Notes under the pieces: model-generated
Seen by the model: only the letters and a program-made list of their open reading frames with translations
The model's database searches: none
What the model was told of the DNA's origin: nothing
Origin: Cyanophora paradoxa
Lineage: Eukaryota; Glaucocystophyceae; Cyanophorales; Cyanophoraceae
Direction: 5' to 3'
NCBI GenBank assembly: GCA_004431415.1
Contig: QPMI01000412.1
Span: 62,001 to 126,000, forward strand
DNA length: 64,000 bases
Part shown: positions 1 to 10,545 of the stretch, piece after piece
Layout: each line of letters starts with the position of its first letter
Position numbering within the stretch: the first letter of the stretch is position 1
Made by a program: the position numbers and the translations under genes

Positions 1-3000
1 GTACGCAGGCTCCCCCGGCCGGCCGGCCGGCCGGCCCGCGGCGCTGAGGTACGGCAATTTTGACGCGGGGGGTACACCGCAGGATTTCGAGGGCGCCTTG
101 GACCGCCTCTGCCTGTGCGCGGCCCCGAAAGTCTCTCCGCCCTGCCGCCCGCCTCACGCGGTCCTCGCCGCAGGGAGGACCGCGCCGCCGCCCCTGACCC
201 GGACGCCATCATAGATCTCGAGGACTTCGAAAAGGTGCGCTACCCCCCCGCGTCGCCCTTTGCCCCCCCCCCCGCCCCGCCCCCCCCCGCCGCCCCCCCC
301 CCCCCCCCCCCCCGCCCCCCCGCCCCCGTCGTGACCTCGCGCCAGGCGCCCTACCACGCGACGCGGCCAGGGCGCTTCTCGAAGGCGAGCCGTACCCCCT
401 ACCCCTCCCCTCCCCCTCTCCTTCCTTCCCTTCACCCCCTCTCCGCTTTTCGCGCGCGGGGCTCGTTCACCCTGACGTTTCGCGTACCCCAGATCTTCCA
501 TGAGATGGAGCTGCAGCTGGGCAGGATCGTGTACACCTGCGAGCCCGACGATCAAGCCGAGCCCCTGTACCCCTCCCCCTTCCCCGTCGAAGCGTGCCCG
601 CGCCATCTCACGCCTCGCTTCCGGCGTAGACCCCTCTCTGTACCCAAGCCGGCCCCCGCCTGGATTCCCGTCCCGATCGTCCAGCTGGATCCCTCGCCCC
701 TATCCGCCGCTGTGCGCCTCTTCCCGTCCCTCTGCCCGCCCGCCCGCCCGCTGGCCGGCCGGCCTCACCCCGTCGCCAGGCCTTCCTGCGCCCGCCTAAT
801 GCCGAGGCTGACGCCGTGCTCTCCCGGGTACGGTGGACGCCAGCGCGCCGCCCGCCCGCGCCGCCTCACTGCTCCCCTCGGCCCAGCTCCAAGCTGCGTA
901 CCGCTCTCCGGACGCCCTGAGCACCCCCCACGGCCTCGCCGCCCTCGCCTCGGTGCGCCATCCCCGCCCCGCGCCCCTGTACCCCCCCCTGACCCGAACC
1001 GCGCCGCCCGTGCCGCCCCGCGCCGCCCGGCAGGCCCTCTCCGATCCTTGTCTCCTCGGGACCGAGCTCTTCAACTCCTTCGAGGGCCACTTCCGTGCGC
1101 CCTGTACCCCCCTCCCTCCCTTCCGCCCCCCCACGCGCCGCCCCCGATTGCGACCCGCGCGCCCGTTCGCTCGGCAGGGGTACAGGCGATGCTCTACCGG
1201 CTGGAGGAGGCGGGGCAGCGCTCCGTCGTGCGGCCCGCCCCGCTCAGCCCGCCCCCGCCGCTCCGCTCCACGCTGGAACGCGCCCCGACCCGACCCGCCC
1301 TGCCGCGGCCGGCGCGCCGCAGGTGGACTCGGTTCTGGAGGGCCACCGGTCGCGCCTGCTCGCCCTGCAGCACTCCGCCGACCCGTGCGGCCCCCGCCCC
1401 CCGCCGAGCCGTGCCGAGCGCAGCCCGGCTCCGCTCCGCTCTGCTCCGGCTATCGATTTCAATCCCGTGTCCTCGCAGGGAGGAGACCGCGCTGGCGGCG
1501 ATGGGTATCATGGAGTTCGTCACGGCCGGTGAGCCGTACCCCCTCGCGGCCGGCAACGCGCGGCGCTGGCCTGACGGGCGGGCGGCGGGGGGTACAGTGA
1601 CGACGTGGATGGGGCCCGTGCCTGCCGACCTGCTCCCCATGCGCCCCGAGCACGCCGCCGAGGCGCGCCCGCGCACGCGTACCCCCTCCCTGCCGGCGGG
1701 CCCTGACCCGCGCGCGTACCCCCAGCTCCTGGACAAGGCGGGCGAGCTCCTGACCGGGCACGAGGACGCGGTACCCCCCTCCCCTTCCCCCTCCTCCCCT
1801 CCCGCCTCCCCACCTCTCCTCACCTGACCGGCGCGCAGGCGGCGCTGGCCTGCTGCGACCTGCTGTACCGGAGGGCGATGCACGCCTTCCAGACGGGGCA
1901 GGACGCGAGGGCCCTCGAGCTCTGCTACGAGGGCTGGGCCCGCGTCATCCGGCACCGCCTGTACCCCTGCCGCGTCGAGGCCCGCCTCGTCCGCAGCTGC
2001 CTATGCTCGGCCTGCGCGTACCCGGGCACATGCCCCAGGTCAAGAGCATCGAGAACCGCGTCTACTGGTCCCCCCCGGCGCCCCCATTCACCCCCCCCCC
2101 CACCCGTACCCCTCCGGTCCCTAACCGTACCTGTACCCAGGTTCGAGGCGGGGGACGAGGACCTCGTCGACCGGGCCGTCAACCTCCAGATCCTCTGTAC
2201 CCCTTTCCTTCCCTCCCTCCCCCATCTAACTAACGAACTAACTCCCCCGGCAGCGGTGGCGCAGAGCATGCGGGGCAACTACGCCGGCATCGCCCCCTTC
2301 TTCGACGGCGCCGTCGACACGCTCGAGGCGAGCGAGCTTGCTCGTCGTCGCTCATGTGAGCGGCCTCGAGCTCGTCGTCGCTCACATGAGCGCGGGGCGG
2401 GGCAGGACCTGGCGACGCGGTCGAACGCGGTGAAGGGCCTCCTCGCGTGGACGCTATTCCTCAAGGCAGTCGGCAGCCTCCACATCCGTGCGGCCCCGCC
2501 CCGCCCCGCCCCGCCCGGCTCTAAGCGCCTCCTCCCTCCTTCCCTCCCTCCCTCCCGACGACCGCCCGCCCGCCCACCTGACGCCCGCCCGGCCAAGCTC
2601 TAAGCGCTAACTCCCTCCCTCCCTCTCGACCCAGGCCCGCCCGCCCGCCTGACGCCCGCCCCCCTCCTCCTCTCTCTCTCAGACCTCTTCGCGACGGTCA
2701 TGCGGAGCTGGAAGCGGGCCTTCCGCCTGCTGCAGGTTCCTTGTCGCCCGCCCCGCCCCGCCCCGCCCCTCTTTGCCTCGTGCCAGCGCGGGCCGACGGG
2801 CCGCCGCGTTCTCTCCCCCCGCAGGAGGCCTGCAGCGGGCCCGGCGACGTCTTCTGGGACGTCGCGTGCCTCCTCAGGTTCGAATCCGCGGGGGTCCCGT
2901 TTTCGGGCTGGCCGGCCGGGCCCTCGCCGAGTCGTGCGCGCCCCGCAGGGACCACTGCATGCGGATCGGCCGCGGCAACGAGTTCCACTCGTGCGTCACG

Positions 3001-3601
3001 TCCCCTGCCGGGACTGTGCACGCTTGCGCTCGCTCGCGGGGGTCCCCGACACTGGCCCGGCCCGGCCCCGCCCCGCCCCGCCCGCAGGCCCCAGACCCTC
3101 GCCCGCCTCTTCCGGCTCATGCTAATGATCATGAAGGTGAGCCTTGGACCGCCCCGCCCCGCCCCGCCCCCTCAGAAAGGCTCTCCAACCGAAGTCCCCC
3201 TCCCGCGCGCAGCTCTCGGACCCTCGCAACGCGACGCCCCTCCGCGCCCACACCCTCGCCGTCTACGGCGAGCTCCACCAGCGCACCGGTCCCCCCCTCC
3301 CTTTCCCCCTTTCTTTCCCGTACCCCCCTTCTCATCCCCGCCCGCTTCTTCGTTCGCAGGCGCGCACGCGAAGGCGGCGGAGTGCTTCGCCGAGTCGCTG
3401 GGGCTCCTGCAGGGCCGCTGGCCCCTCCTCTTCACGGACACGCACCCCCGCGTCGTCCGCCTTCGGTCCCTCCTCGAGGCTTCCCGCTCCGCCGCCGCCG
3501 GTGGAGCCACGGGGGAGGGCTCCCCGGGGGGGTACCGCGCCCCCCCGCGCCCCGCGTCCAAGCCCAAGGGCGGATTCTTCTCCCGCCTCCTCCACGGGTA
3601 A
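1..3601 (+). CDS. Unknown helical (TPR-like) protein, multi-exon, 5' end outside window
   Basis: The 3' part of a multi-exon gene whose start is probably upstream of base 1. Coding exons join in phase, for example 83-114 to 174-234, and the exon ending at 2196 to the one starting at 2254, giving NLQILSVAQSMRGNYAG. Later exons give WKRAFRLLQ, GDVFWDVACLLRDHCM and a C-terminus with HAKAAECFAESLGLLQGRW and THPRVVRLRSLLEAS, which resembles TPR helix pairs but was not matched to a named family. The stop is TAA at 3599-3601, preceded by a Lys/Phe-rich tail ending GGFFSRLLHG. Odd points: many introns begin GTACCC with pyrimidine-rich interiors, and 2330-2395 carries a short internal duplication (RRRSCER/RRRSHER). 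Coding potential is convincing; function is not known. Confidence 0.6.
2197..2253 (+). other. Example of a GTACCC-type intron
   Basis: This 57-nt intron begins GTACCCC, is nearly pure pyrimidine, contains CTAACTAACGAACTAAC as a branch-point region and ends GGCAG. Splicing keeps the frame across the junction. It typifies the introns of the 1-3601 gene, whereas most other genes here use GTGCGC or GTGAGC donors. Confidence 0.6.
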
Positions 3602-4567
3602 TTCTAGCCGGCCGCGGCCTAGGCCTGTCGCCCCGGCGCCCGCGGGGCGCGCACACCCCGACCCTGAAACCTCTGATTATGTTTGCTTGAGACTGTATTC
3701 CGCTGTAGCTTTGATTTATTTTCTTTTTTAGTCGCACGAAGTTCGCAGATCGTCGGACCGCTTTTCACTCTCGGATCGCTTTCGCTTGCAGATTTATTCC
3801 TCACATTTAGCTTTCGAGTATCACATCTTGATATCGATGTGGGTGGCTTTTCGAGCAGCCAAGAACGGCCCCGGCCCAGGTACCGGTGGGCCAGGCTGCT
3901 GGGCTGCGCGCGATCGCCCAGTGTACACATACGCAGCGTAAGCTTTGATTTGATACCGATTTCGATAAGTGCCGAGCAGCTTGTTCGTAGCACGTGCTCG
4001 CAGTTTCTTTCCCACAGCTGCAAAGTGTTTCGTTTTGTGATTTAGCTAAGTTTCAACCACTGATATCGATGTTAATCGATATCGAACTGCCGCCGGTCAC
4101 CGGGTGACCGTGACGGGCCCGGCCCGACGCGTACGCGGACCCCGACCCGCCGCGGCCACTGGGCCAGGCCGTGCGCCAGCCTCTGATCATGATCATGATA
4201 TCGATCATGAACTTGATATCATAGCTACAGACTGCAGGGCACGTGTAGCGAAGCGGAGCTCGGGGCCTAGGCACCCTGTAGGCACCCTGGCAGTACGACG
4301 GTGCGAACGGGTTCGGCAGCGGGGGGGGGGGGGGGGGGGGGGGGGCGGAAGGGGGGACGGGTCGCATGGAGGACCTACGACGGCAGGGGCGAGGGCACTG
4401 CGGCACTACGGTACGGGGAGCCCTGGCGCCAGCGACAGATCTAGAGCAGCCCCGAGCCGCACCCAAGGGGGATTCATTGCGTCGGATTCCTATATTGCCA
4501 AATTTACAATGACTGCGAAGCCCGGGCGCGCACGCGGCGCCAGCGCAACGGGCGCGGGCGGGCGCGC
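3602..4567. other. Intergenic spacer with AT-rich segment and G25 tract
   Basis: Convergent spacer between the genes ending at 3601 (+) and 4568 (-). The first 480 bases are AT-rich. Bases 4189-4225 are dense in overlapping TGATCA/ATGATCAT/GATATC palindromes. A run of 25 G lies at 4321-4345 and may be unreliable in length. I see no gene. Confidence 0.6.
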
Positions 4568-5118
4568 TTAGTCGGAGTCGGAGCCCGAGCCGTAGCCGCC
4601 GCCCATACGGCGACCCGACCCTGCGCGGCGCTCAGACGAGGGCCCGGCGGGGTACGTGAACGGGCTGGTGGGGGTACAGACCATTGCACTTGCGGCACGG
4701 GCCACCCTGCTTGCCCCGGCCCATGCCTTTGCACTTCTTGCACGTCATACCGCCGCCCATCATCGGCTGCTGGGGGGGATAGCCGCCCATCATCGGCTGC
4801 TGGGGGGGGTAGCCGCCCATCATCGGCTGCTGGGGGTAGCCGCCCATCATCGGCTGCTGGGGGTAGCCGCCCATCATCGGCTGCTGCGGGTACATGCCCG
4901 CTGCGCAAAGAACGCAATCGTTAAGGAAGGCAAAAACGCGGATGAAATCGTGGGGCGCACGCATGCCCATGCCCATCGCGCCTGCGGAAGGATCGAACGC
5001 GCGGGGACGTCAGCGGACGCGATCGAACCGGCTTTCGCACATTGCTGCACTGCGCACCCATAGCAGCCCCGGCGAGCATCCCCTGCATCGGGCCTGCGGG
5101 CGCCCCATTCATCGTCAA
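4568..5118 (-). CDS. Small Met/Gln/Gly/Tyr-rich protein with a CxxC...CxxC zinc knuckle
   Basis: Four exons join in phase to give about 115 residues. Exon 1 starts MTMNGAPAGPMQGM and two short Met/Gly exons follow. Exon 3 holds five tandem PQQPMMGGY-type units (8-9 residues each). It then has a four-cysteine motif, CKKCKGMGRGKQGGPCRKC, with the CxxCxGxG flavour of one half of a DnaJ zinc finger. Exon 4 ends in an acidic tail, GSGSDSD, with stop TAA at 4568-4570. Introns start GTGCGC (two) and GTCTGT and end GCAG. The low-complexity part is likely disordered. The knuckle suggests metal binding or a DnaJ/RNA-binding-like role, but no function can be assigned. The in-phase splicing and clean C-terminus make the gene credible. 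Confidence 0.65.
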
Positions 5119-6079
5119 TAGACCAACAACGTACGCAAGCCATAAGAACGGCAGCTTCGCCGGCCGGGGGCGGACGGGCGATCCGATGTGCTAAGCACGG
5201 TAAAGCACTACAGGCAGAGTGTCCAGCGGCTCAGCGTCATGTAGACCGGGCCATTACGGCCGCGGGGTCCGATCTAGATCTAGATCTGCAAGGAGCTTCG
5301 GAACCGCCGAGACAACGCACCGAAGTTCCGAGTACGCGGCTCGTCTGTAGGAGGGAACGGAAAACGGTGTCAGCGATCGGATGGCGGCTTCCCCGAGAAA
5401 CTTAACGCCCGCGGGCCTCGCACGAGCTCGCGAATCGGCCGGATTCACGTCATTGCGCACCCGCCGCGAGGGACGGGAAGCAGGCGTGGAGCATGTTGCC
5501 CATGTTGTCGATGAGGCCGAACGTGTACGAAGGAGAAGGCCAAAGCGGAGCCGGTCTTCTGTACCCCCCTGGCTCCACTTCCGAGTGGCACTTCGCACTT
5601 GCCACTTGGCACTCACTAGGGTACTCAGCCTTCTCCTTCGTACACGTTTCCGTCAGCCTATCGCCTCCGCTCCAGTCTGTCAAGTCGGATTTAAGCAGCG
5701 CTCCGTACGATCGTTCCGCGGCAGCCGCTGCAATGTTAAGCAGCGCTCTGTTCGATCGTTCGACGTCGGTAAGAGCTTGTCTGCTCACTTCGCCCGCCGC
5801 ATGGCGTCCGCTGATCATGACGGCTCCGCGTCAGCTGCTGGAGCTCGCTGCCGCGTGGCGCGCCGCCCGTCGCGCTGCAGAAAGCATCCTTCGCCACGCT
5901 CAGCCGCCGTGCGGGCTCGCGGAACGTCCCCCTGCTCGCAGCGCGACCTCGCCCGTCGGCGGTTCCCCGCGCGCCCTAGGCCTCTCCCTCTCGCCAGGCG
6001 CGGCCCGCTGAGCCCAGAGCGCCTCTCGTATCTACCAGGCGCCATTTCCCGCCCTGCACCGCCTCTGCACGAGCGCCGG
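5119..6079. other. Spacer with a 20-bp inverted repeat and a short direct repeat
   Basis: No supported gene. A perfect 20-bp inverted repeat (5521-5540 with 5628-5647) encloses about 87 nt. A roughly 26-bp imperfect direct repeat beginning TTAAGCAGCGCTC lies near 5691 and 5736. AGATCTAGATCTAGATCT runs across 5271-5288. Confidence 0.5.
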
Positions 6080-7180
6080 CGGCAATTCGGTGCTGAAGGC
6101 TTCGTTCGTACCGGACGCGAGCGCGGCGCCGCTCATTACGCTCACTGAGCCCGCGGAGGCGATCTGCAGCAAATTCAGGCGCTTTCTAACCCCGCAGCTA
6201 GCACTTCCCGTCCGCTCGCGGGGCGGGGCGACAACGACGCCTCTCCCGACTTCCTTGCCCCGGCCTGCGGTACGCCCTCCCCCCTCCACCCTGCCAATAA
6301 ACCGTACCCCTGCCTGAATCCTCCCAGGCGGAACGGAGTTCGCCGCCGCCTGCGGAGGCTTGCCCCCGTCTACGAGATGGGCCCAGCCCTCTCGGCCTCT
6401 CAGGTCTCTGCTTCCTTGACCTCACGGTTCGCCTACCCCCCCGCCCCTCCGCCCCTCCCCGTACGCCCCCCTCCCCCATGGAGCCGCGTTCTCCCGACCG
6501 CTCTTGCCAGATCTTAGGGAAATTCTGGTACTCCTGCTCGGCCTGCGGTCCCCTTCTGCTCCTCTGCTGGCTGCCCGTACCCGTCGACCCCAATGCCGTA
6601 CCCTTCCATCATCATGGCATGTTCCTCGCCGGCCTGCCCCCCCGCGCGAGTGGCTGCGAGCCTGCGACCCGGCGGCGGCCCCGCCCTCAGCCTTCACGCG
6701 CGCGGTTCGCAGTACCCCCCCCCTGCAGCCTCCGGTACCGCCGGCTGACGCCCCCCCCCCCCCCCCTCCCCCCAGCCTGAGCATCGAGGATCTCTTGGCG
6801 CTCTCTTTGCGGTGCGCGGATTACGTATGTACCCTCCTCCCTGCTGCAGGCGCAGGCAACACAGGCGCTGGGGCGGGGTCGGCCGCGCCGATCTAGACTA
6901 CCCTCTCCGTAACCGCCCCTGGCCGAGCTCGAGGACCCCGACGGAGGCGGGCGGAGCGGATCGGGGCACTGGAGGCCGGGGCTCCGGCGCCTCCCTCCAG
7001 CTGCTGCTCGGCTGTCGGCTGCAGTGGACGGGCGAGCGGACGAGGACGGTTCCCGGTCGGGCGGGCGAGGCGGCGGCCGCGGCGGCCGCGAGCGCCCCGT
7101 TCGGCGCCGCGCCTCCACCACCGCCGCTTGCTCGCGGGGCACCTCTGTTATCGGAATCCTCACCTCCGCCCTATTCCTGA
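6080..7180 (+). CDS. Possible multi-exon gene, unknown product
   Basis: Weak candidate. Segments with plausible coding character include 6080-6170 (VLKASFVPDASAAPL), 6330-6430, 6510-6660 (GKFWYSCSACGPLLL or an alternative frame), 6777-6828 (LSIEDLLALSLRCADYV, followed by GTATGT) and a final segment ending PLLSESSPPPYS with stop at 7178-7180. GTAC donors and long pyrimidine tracts resemble the first gene. I could not build one continuous frame. The alternative is non-coding spacer with chance ORFs. No function is suggested. Confidence 0.25.
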
Positions 7181-7565
7181 GACGCGCGGGTCACTTCGCG
7201 GCAAGGGCGGAGAAGTTACCATGGCGGGTCCGAACTCAGCGCGCGATTTAAGAGGGGCGCGGGAGGGGCGCGAGCGGCACTGGCCCCGTGTGGTGTCTTA
7301 CCTTGCTCGTCAATTTGCTCCTGCCTTTCCCCGGACCTTCTTACGGCGCTTTACGCAGGGCAGCGGGTGGTCTGCGTGCGCGAACTCAGATTCCCAGCAA
7401 GGCCGCCAGCGCGGCGCGCGCACCGGACCGCGGCATGGCGCGCCGGTAGCAGGGAACCTGCTGGCTGACAGCTGTTCCCCCTTCCGCTCATCACGCAAGC
7501 GACGCGACCGCGGGCGAGGCCGGGCGCTGCGGGCGAGCGCCGAGCTGCGAGGCGTAGCTTGCATC
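7181..7565. other. Spacer, nothing recognised
   Basis: GC-rich spacer between the weak candidate gene and the left arm of the inverted-repeat element. No convincing coding, RNA or repeat signal was seen. Confidence 0.4.
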
Positions 7566-8600
7566 GAGAGCTGCTGCAGCTCGAATGAGGATTAAGGAGC
7601 CGGGCAGCTGAGCGGCGGCCGGCCCTGGGACCGGCATATTGCATGGGTTGGGACCGGGGTAGCCGTGCGCGATCGGCTGTGTTGCAGGCTGACCAGCTGG
7701 CTGCGATCTACTTACACGCAGCGAATTCAGCGTAGAGCAGACGCGGCACATTACGTCATGGCGCTGCAGAAACGCAGGCAATGGCCACGGCTTTCCAGCT
7801 GCCGCTTGGACGAAGGCCCCGGAGGAGACCGGGCGATGAACGCAAAGCCGATTCCGCGGAATGGCAAGCATGAGCCGCACTAGCTGCAGCTGCGGACGTG
7901 CAAGCGATGGCGCCTGCAGAGCTGACCATCCAACCAGGCGCGGCCATCGCTGGCTTCCGAAGACAGCTGCCACTATTGGGCAGCTCCTGGGTCGTAATGC
8001 AACGTTCTCCGCTGCGCGGCAGAGGCGATCCCAGCTGCCGGCCGCGCGGGTCCTGCAGCCTATCCTCCAACCTTCAGCGAGCCATAAGATGGAGCGGGGC
8101 CGTCTCCAGACGCAAGACCCCCGCCTCAGGTTGGGGGGAGTCGACCATAGGGGGGTAGAAGCAAACTCTAGCAGCAGATCTGTTAGTCCAACTGCCGCAC
8201 GTCCGGCTGGTGCGTAAGCTTGCTTCTCTTGCGGTTAGGGGCTAGCGGGAGATCGCGGTTCGTCCGGCCGACCGGCGCTAGCGAGTCCTCGCCGGTCGGC
8301 ACCGCGGCGGGGCCTGAGCACGGATCAGGATGCGTTTAGAAGCTTCGTATCCACGAGAGCTAGTGCCGCGGCTGGGCCCAGACGGGTTGGTCGTGGCCGC
8401 AGTGCCGGCGCCGCCGTTTGGGGCTCACCGCGACTGGCGAGCCGCCGGGGGGTCTCCGGCTAGGCCTTAGCTCCACTAGCTCATCGCTAGACGTTTAGTT
8501 TAGTGGTGAGATATCGTTCCGGCGCACCCTCCTCGCCCGACACTCCCTTCAGCTCGGCGCGAAAGTTGCTCCTCCTCTCCCCGACTCCAGGCGCCGCTGA
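7566..8600 (+). repeat. Left arm of a ~3 kb inverted-repeat element
   Basis: This arm is homologous to the reverse complement of about 9505-10545. Shared blocks occur in matching order along its length: GCGATCGGCTGTGTTGCA near 7669, GCAGCTGGGATCG-type sequence near 8030, TTGCTTCTCTTGCG near 8220, GAGCTAGTGCCGCGGC near 8357 and CGACTGGCGAGCCGC near 8430. The arms have diverged by many substitutions and small indels, so this is an old element and not an assembly foldback. Exact ends were not fixed by eye. Confidence 0.75.
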
Positions 8601-8662
8601 CGAACCCGCGCAGAGCGATCTGCTCGATCGAGACCTGCAGGGATAGAGAGGGATGAGCCCTC

Positions 8663-9349
8663 TCAAGAGCTCAAGGGGACGCGCGGGCGGCGCGCCTTCG
8701 CGAAGAAGTTCGTGTTTTCCGAAGGCTTCGCGAACACGACGCGCCGGCCCGCCAGGCTCGAGTGCGCTGACGTCACGTAGCAGGCGAAGCCCAGCCGCTT
8801 CTCCTTGATCGCGAAGAGCCCTGCCCACGAGACCGCGAAGTAGGAGACGGCGATCTGGCGCGCAAAACGGAGTCCGATCGGCGCAGGAATCGGAGCAGGG
8901 GCCGAAGCGGGAAGGCGCACGCTTGACCCATCGTCCTGGGCCGCGAAGGATGCCGGAAGGAGAAGCTCGCTGCCCCTCGAGAAAGCGGCTAGGCTCTCCT
9001 TCTTGGGAAAGAAGAAGTGGTCGGCGAGATCGGCGCCGTCCATAGTGCGCCACTCCGACGGCGCTAGTTCGTTCGCGGAACTCGCACTCTGCCCGGTAAG
9101 GGGTCACAGAGTCGCTTGCGTATGCGGGCCGGCGTGCGCACCCTTGGCTTGGCCGGCGACAGTCCGAAGGCCCTTTCCGAAGAGCAGGCCGTCGGAGAAG
9201 TGGGCCCGGAACGAGCACATCTCCTTTATGATTGCAGGGCCTTGCTGTTCGAAGCTGACGGGAGTGCTCTCCACGGAATAGATCTCCAGGCCATGGTGCG
9301 TCTTCTCCGCTCTGATCAAGGCTTCAATCGCCTCGGAGATCGGTTTCAT
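8663..9349 (-). CDS. Hypothetical protein inside the inverted-repeat element
   Basis: A minus-strand gene in the unique centre of the element. The first coding segment starts MKPISEAIEALIRAEK at 9349 and continues KTHHGLEIYSVESTP and IIKEMCSFRAHFSDGLLFGK. After an intron it resumes ELAPSEWRTMDGADLADHFF, then FARQIAVSYFAVSWAGLF and VVFAKPSENTNFFAK. Composition is less GC-extreme than neighbouring genes and the segments look properly coding. The family was not recognised; there is no visible transposase motif such as DDE or a zinc knuckle. It could be cargo or the element's own gene. The 3' end may lie further left through an extra exon. Confidence 0.45.
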
Positions 9350-9504
9350 CGTGCCTCGGCTGCGCGCGCGGAAGCTTAGCGGGCGCGATGCTGCCGAACG
9401 CGCTGCTGCGGGGCACCAGGTCGTTCTCGCAGCTCCGGCGGACCGCGATACAACCTCAAGGGGCCTGCTGCGCAAACGTACAGGTCAGCGCACGGCTCGA
9501 GACG

Positions 9505-10545
9505 CGGCCCAAGGTAGGGGAGAGAAGGATCAAATTTCACGTTGGAATAGGAAAGGCGAGCGCGGATGCGGTCTCTCGCCGCCTATACGTCTAGAGATGA
9601 GCTCGTGGCGCGTGGGTTCTCCCGGAGACCTTGCAGCGGCTCGCCAGTCGCGGCGAGCCTTCAACTTAAACGGAAGCGCGCGCGCCGGCACTGCGACCAC
9701 GAGCGATCCGTCTGGACCCGGCCGCGGCACTAGCTCGTGCGAAGGAGAACCCTTTGAACGCATCCTAATCCGTGCACGGGCCACGCAATCGCTCTAGCTT
9801 CACGGCGGGCGGAGAGCACAGGCTAGCAGCGGTCGTCCGGACAAAACCGCGACCCCTCGCTAGCCCCTAAACGCAAGAGAAGCAAGCGTACGCACCGGCC
9901 GGGCGTGCGGCAGAGTCTAACTGATCCGCTGCTTTGTTTCTGCTTCTACCCCCTACGGTCGATGGGTACCCCCCCGACCGAGCAGCGGGCTTGCCTCCAG
10001 GGACGGGCCCGCTCCATCTCAGGGCTCGCTGAAGGTTGGAAGATAGGCTGCAGGAGCCGCGCGGTCGGCAGCTGGGATCGCCTCTCCCGCTAACCGGAGA
10101 GCGCCGCATGACGACCCGGGAGGTGCCCGATAGTGAGAGATGTCTCCGGAAGCCAGCGATGGCCGCGCCTGGTCATCCCACCGCATGCACGTCCGTAGCT
10201 GCAGCTAGTGCGGCTCATGTTGTACATGTGGCCATTCCACAGAATCGGCGCGGCTTTGCCTTCATCGCCCGGTCTCTTCCGGGGCCTTCGCCCGAGCGGC
10301 CGCTAGAAAGCCGCGGCCTGCGTTTGTGCAGCGCCATGACGGAGCGTGCCAACGCTGCTCTATATACGCTTACCCGCCGCGGATGTCCGGAGCAGTTCGT
10401 ATGCCAGCTGGTCAGCTTGCAACACAGCCGATCGCGCACTGCTACCCCACTGACCGGTCCGAACCGTCCGATCCCATGCCAGCCCATAGCCCGCATCAGC
10501 TGCCAGTCCCTGGAGCACAGCGCGGCTGCAGCAGTTCTCGGTGCA
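9505..10545 (-). repeat. Right arm of the ~3 kb inverted-repeat element
   Basis: Reverse-complement partner of 7566-8600 with the same block order. Encoded segments also match: MEDRLQEPRGRQLGSPL starts at 10036 (+), and MEDRLQDPRGRQLGSPL starts at 8070 (-). Both arms share LRKPAMAAPG. Identity is imperfect. Confidence 0.75.

Noticed and set aside
115-1827. 570-codon plus-strand open frame at the left edge
   Set aside because: It is mostly poly-Pro translated from C-rich introns. Exon phases of the true product change frame repeatedly.
2870-2900. GGTTCGAATCC, a perfect tRNA B-box-like string
   Set aside because: No A box, acceptor stem or clover-leaf around it; it begins an intron of the first gene.
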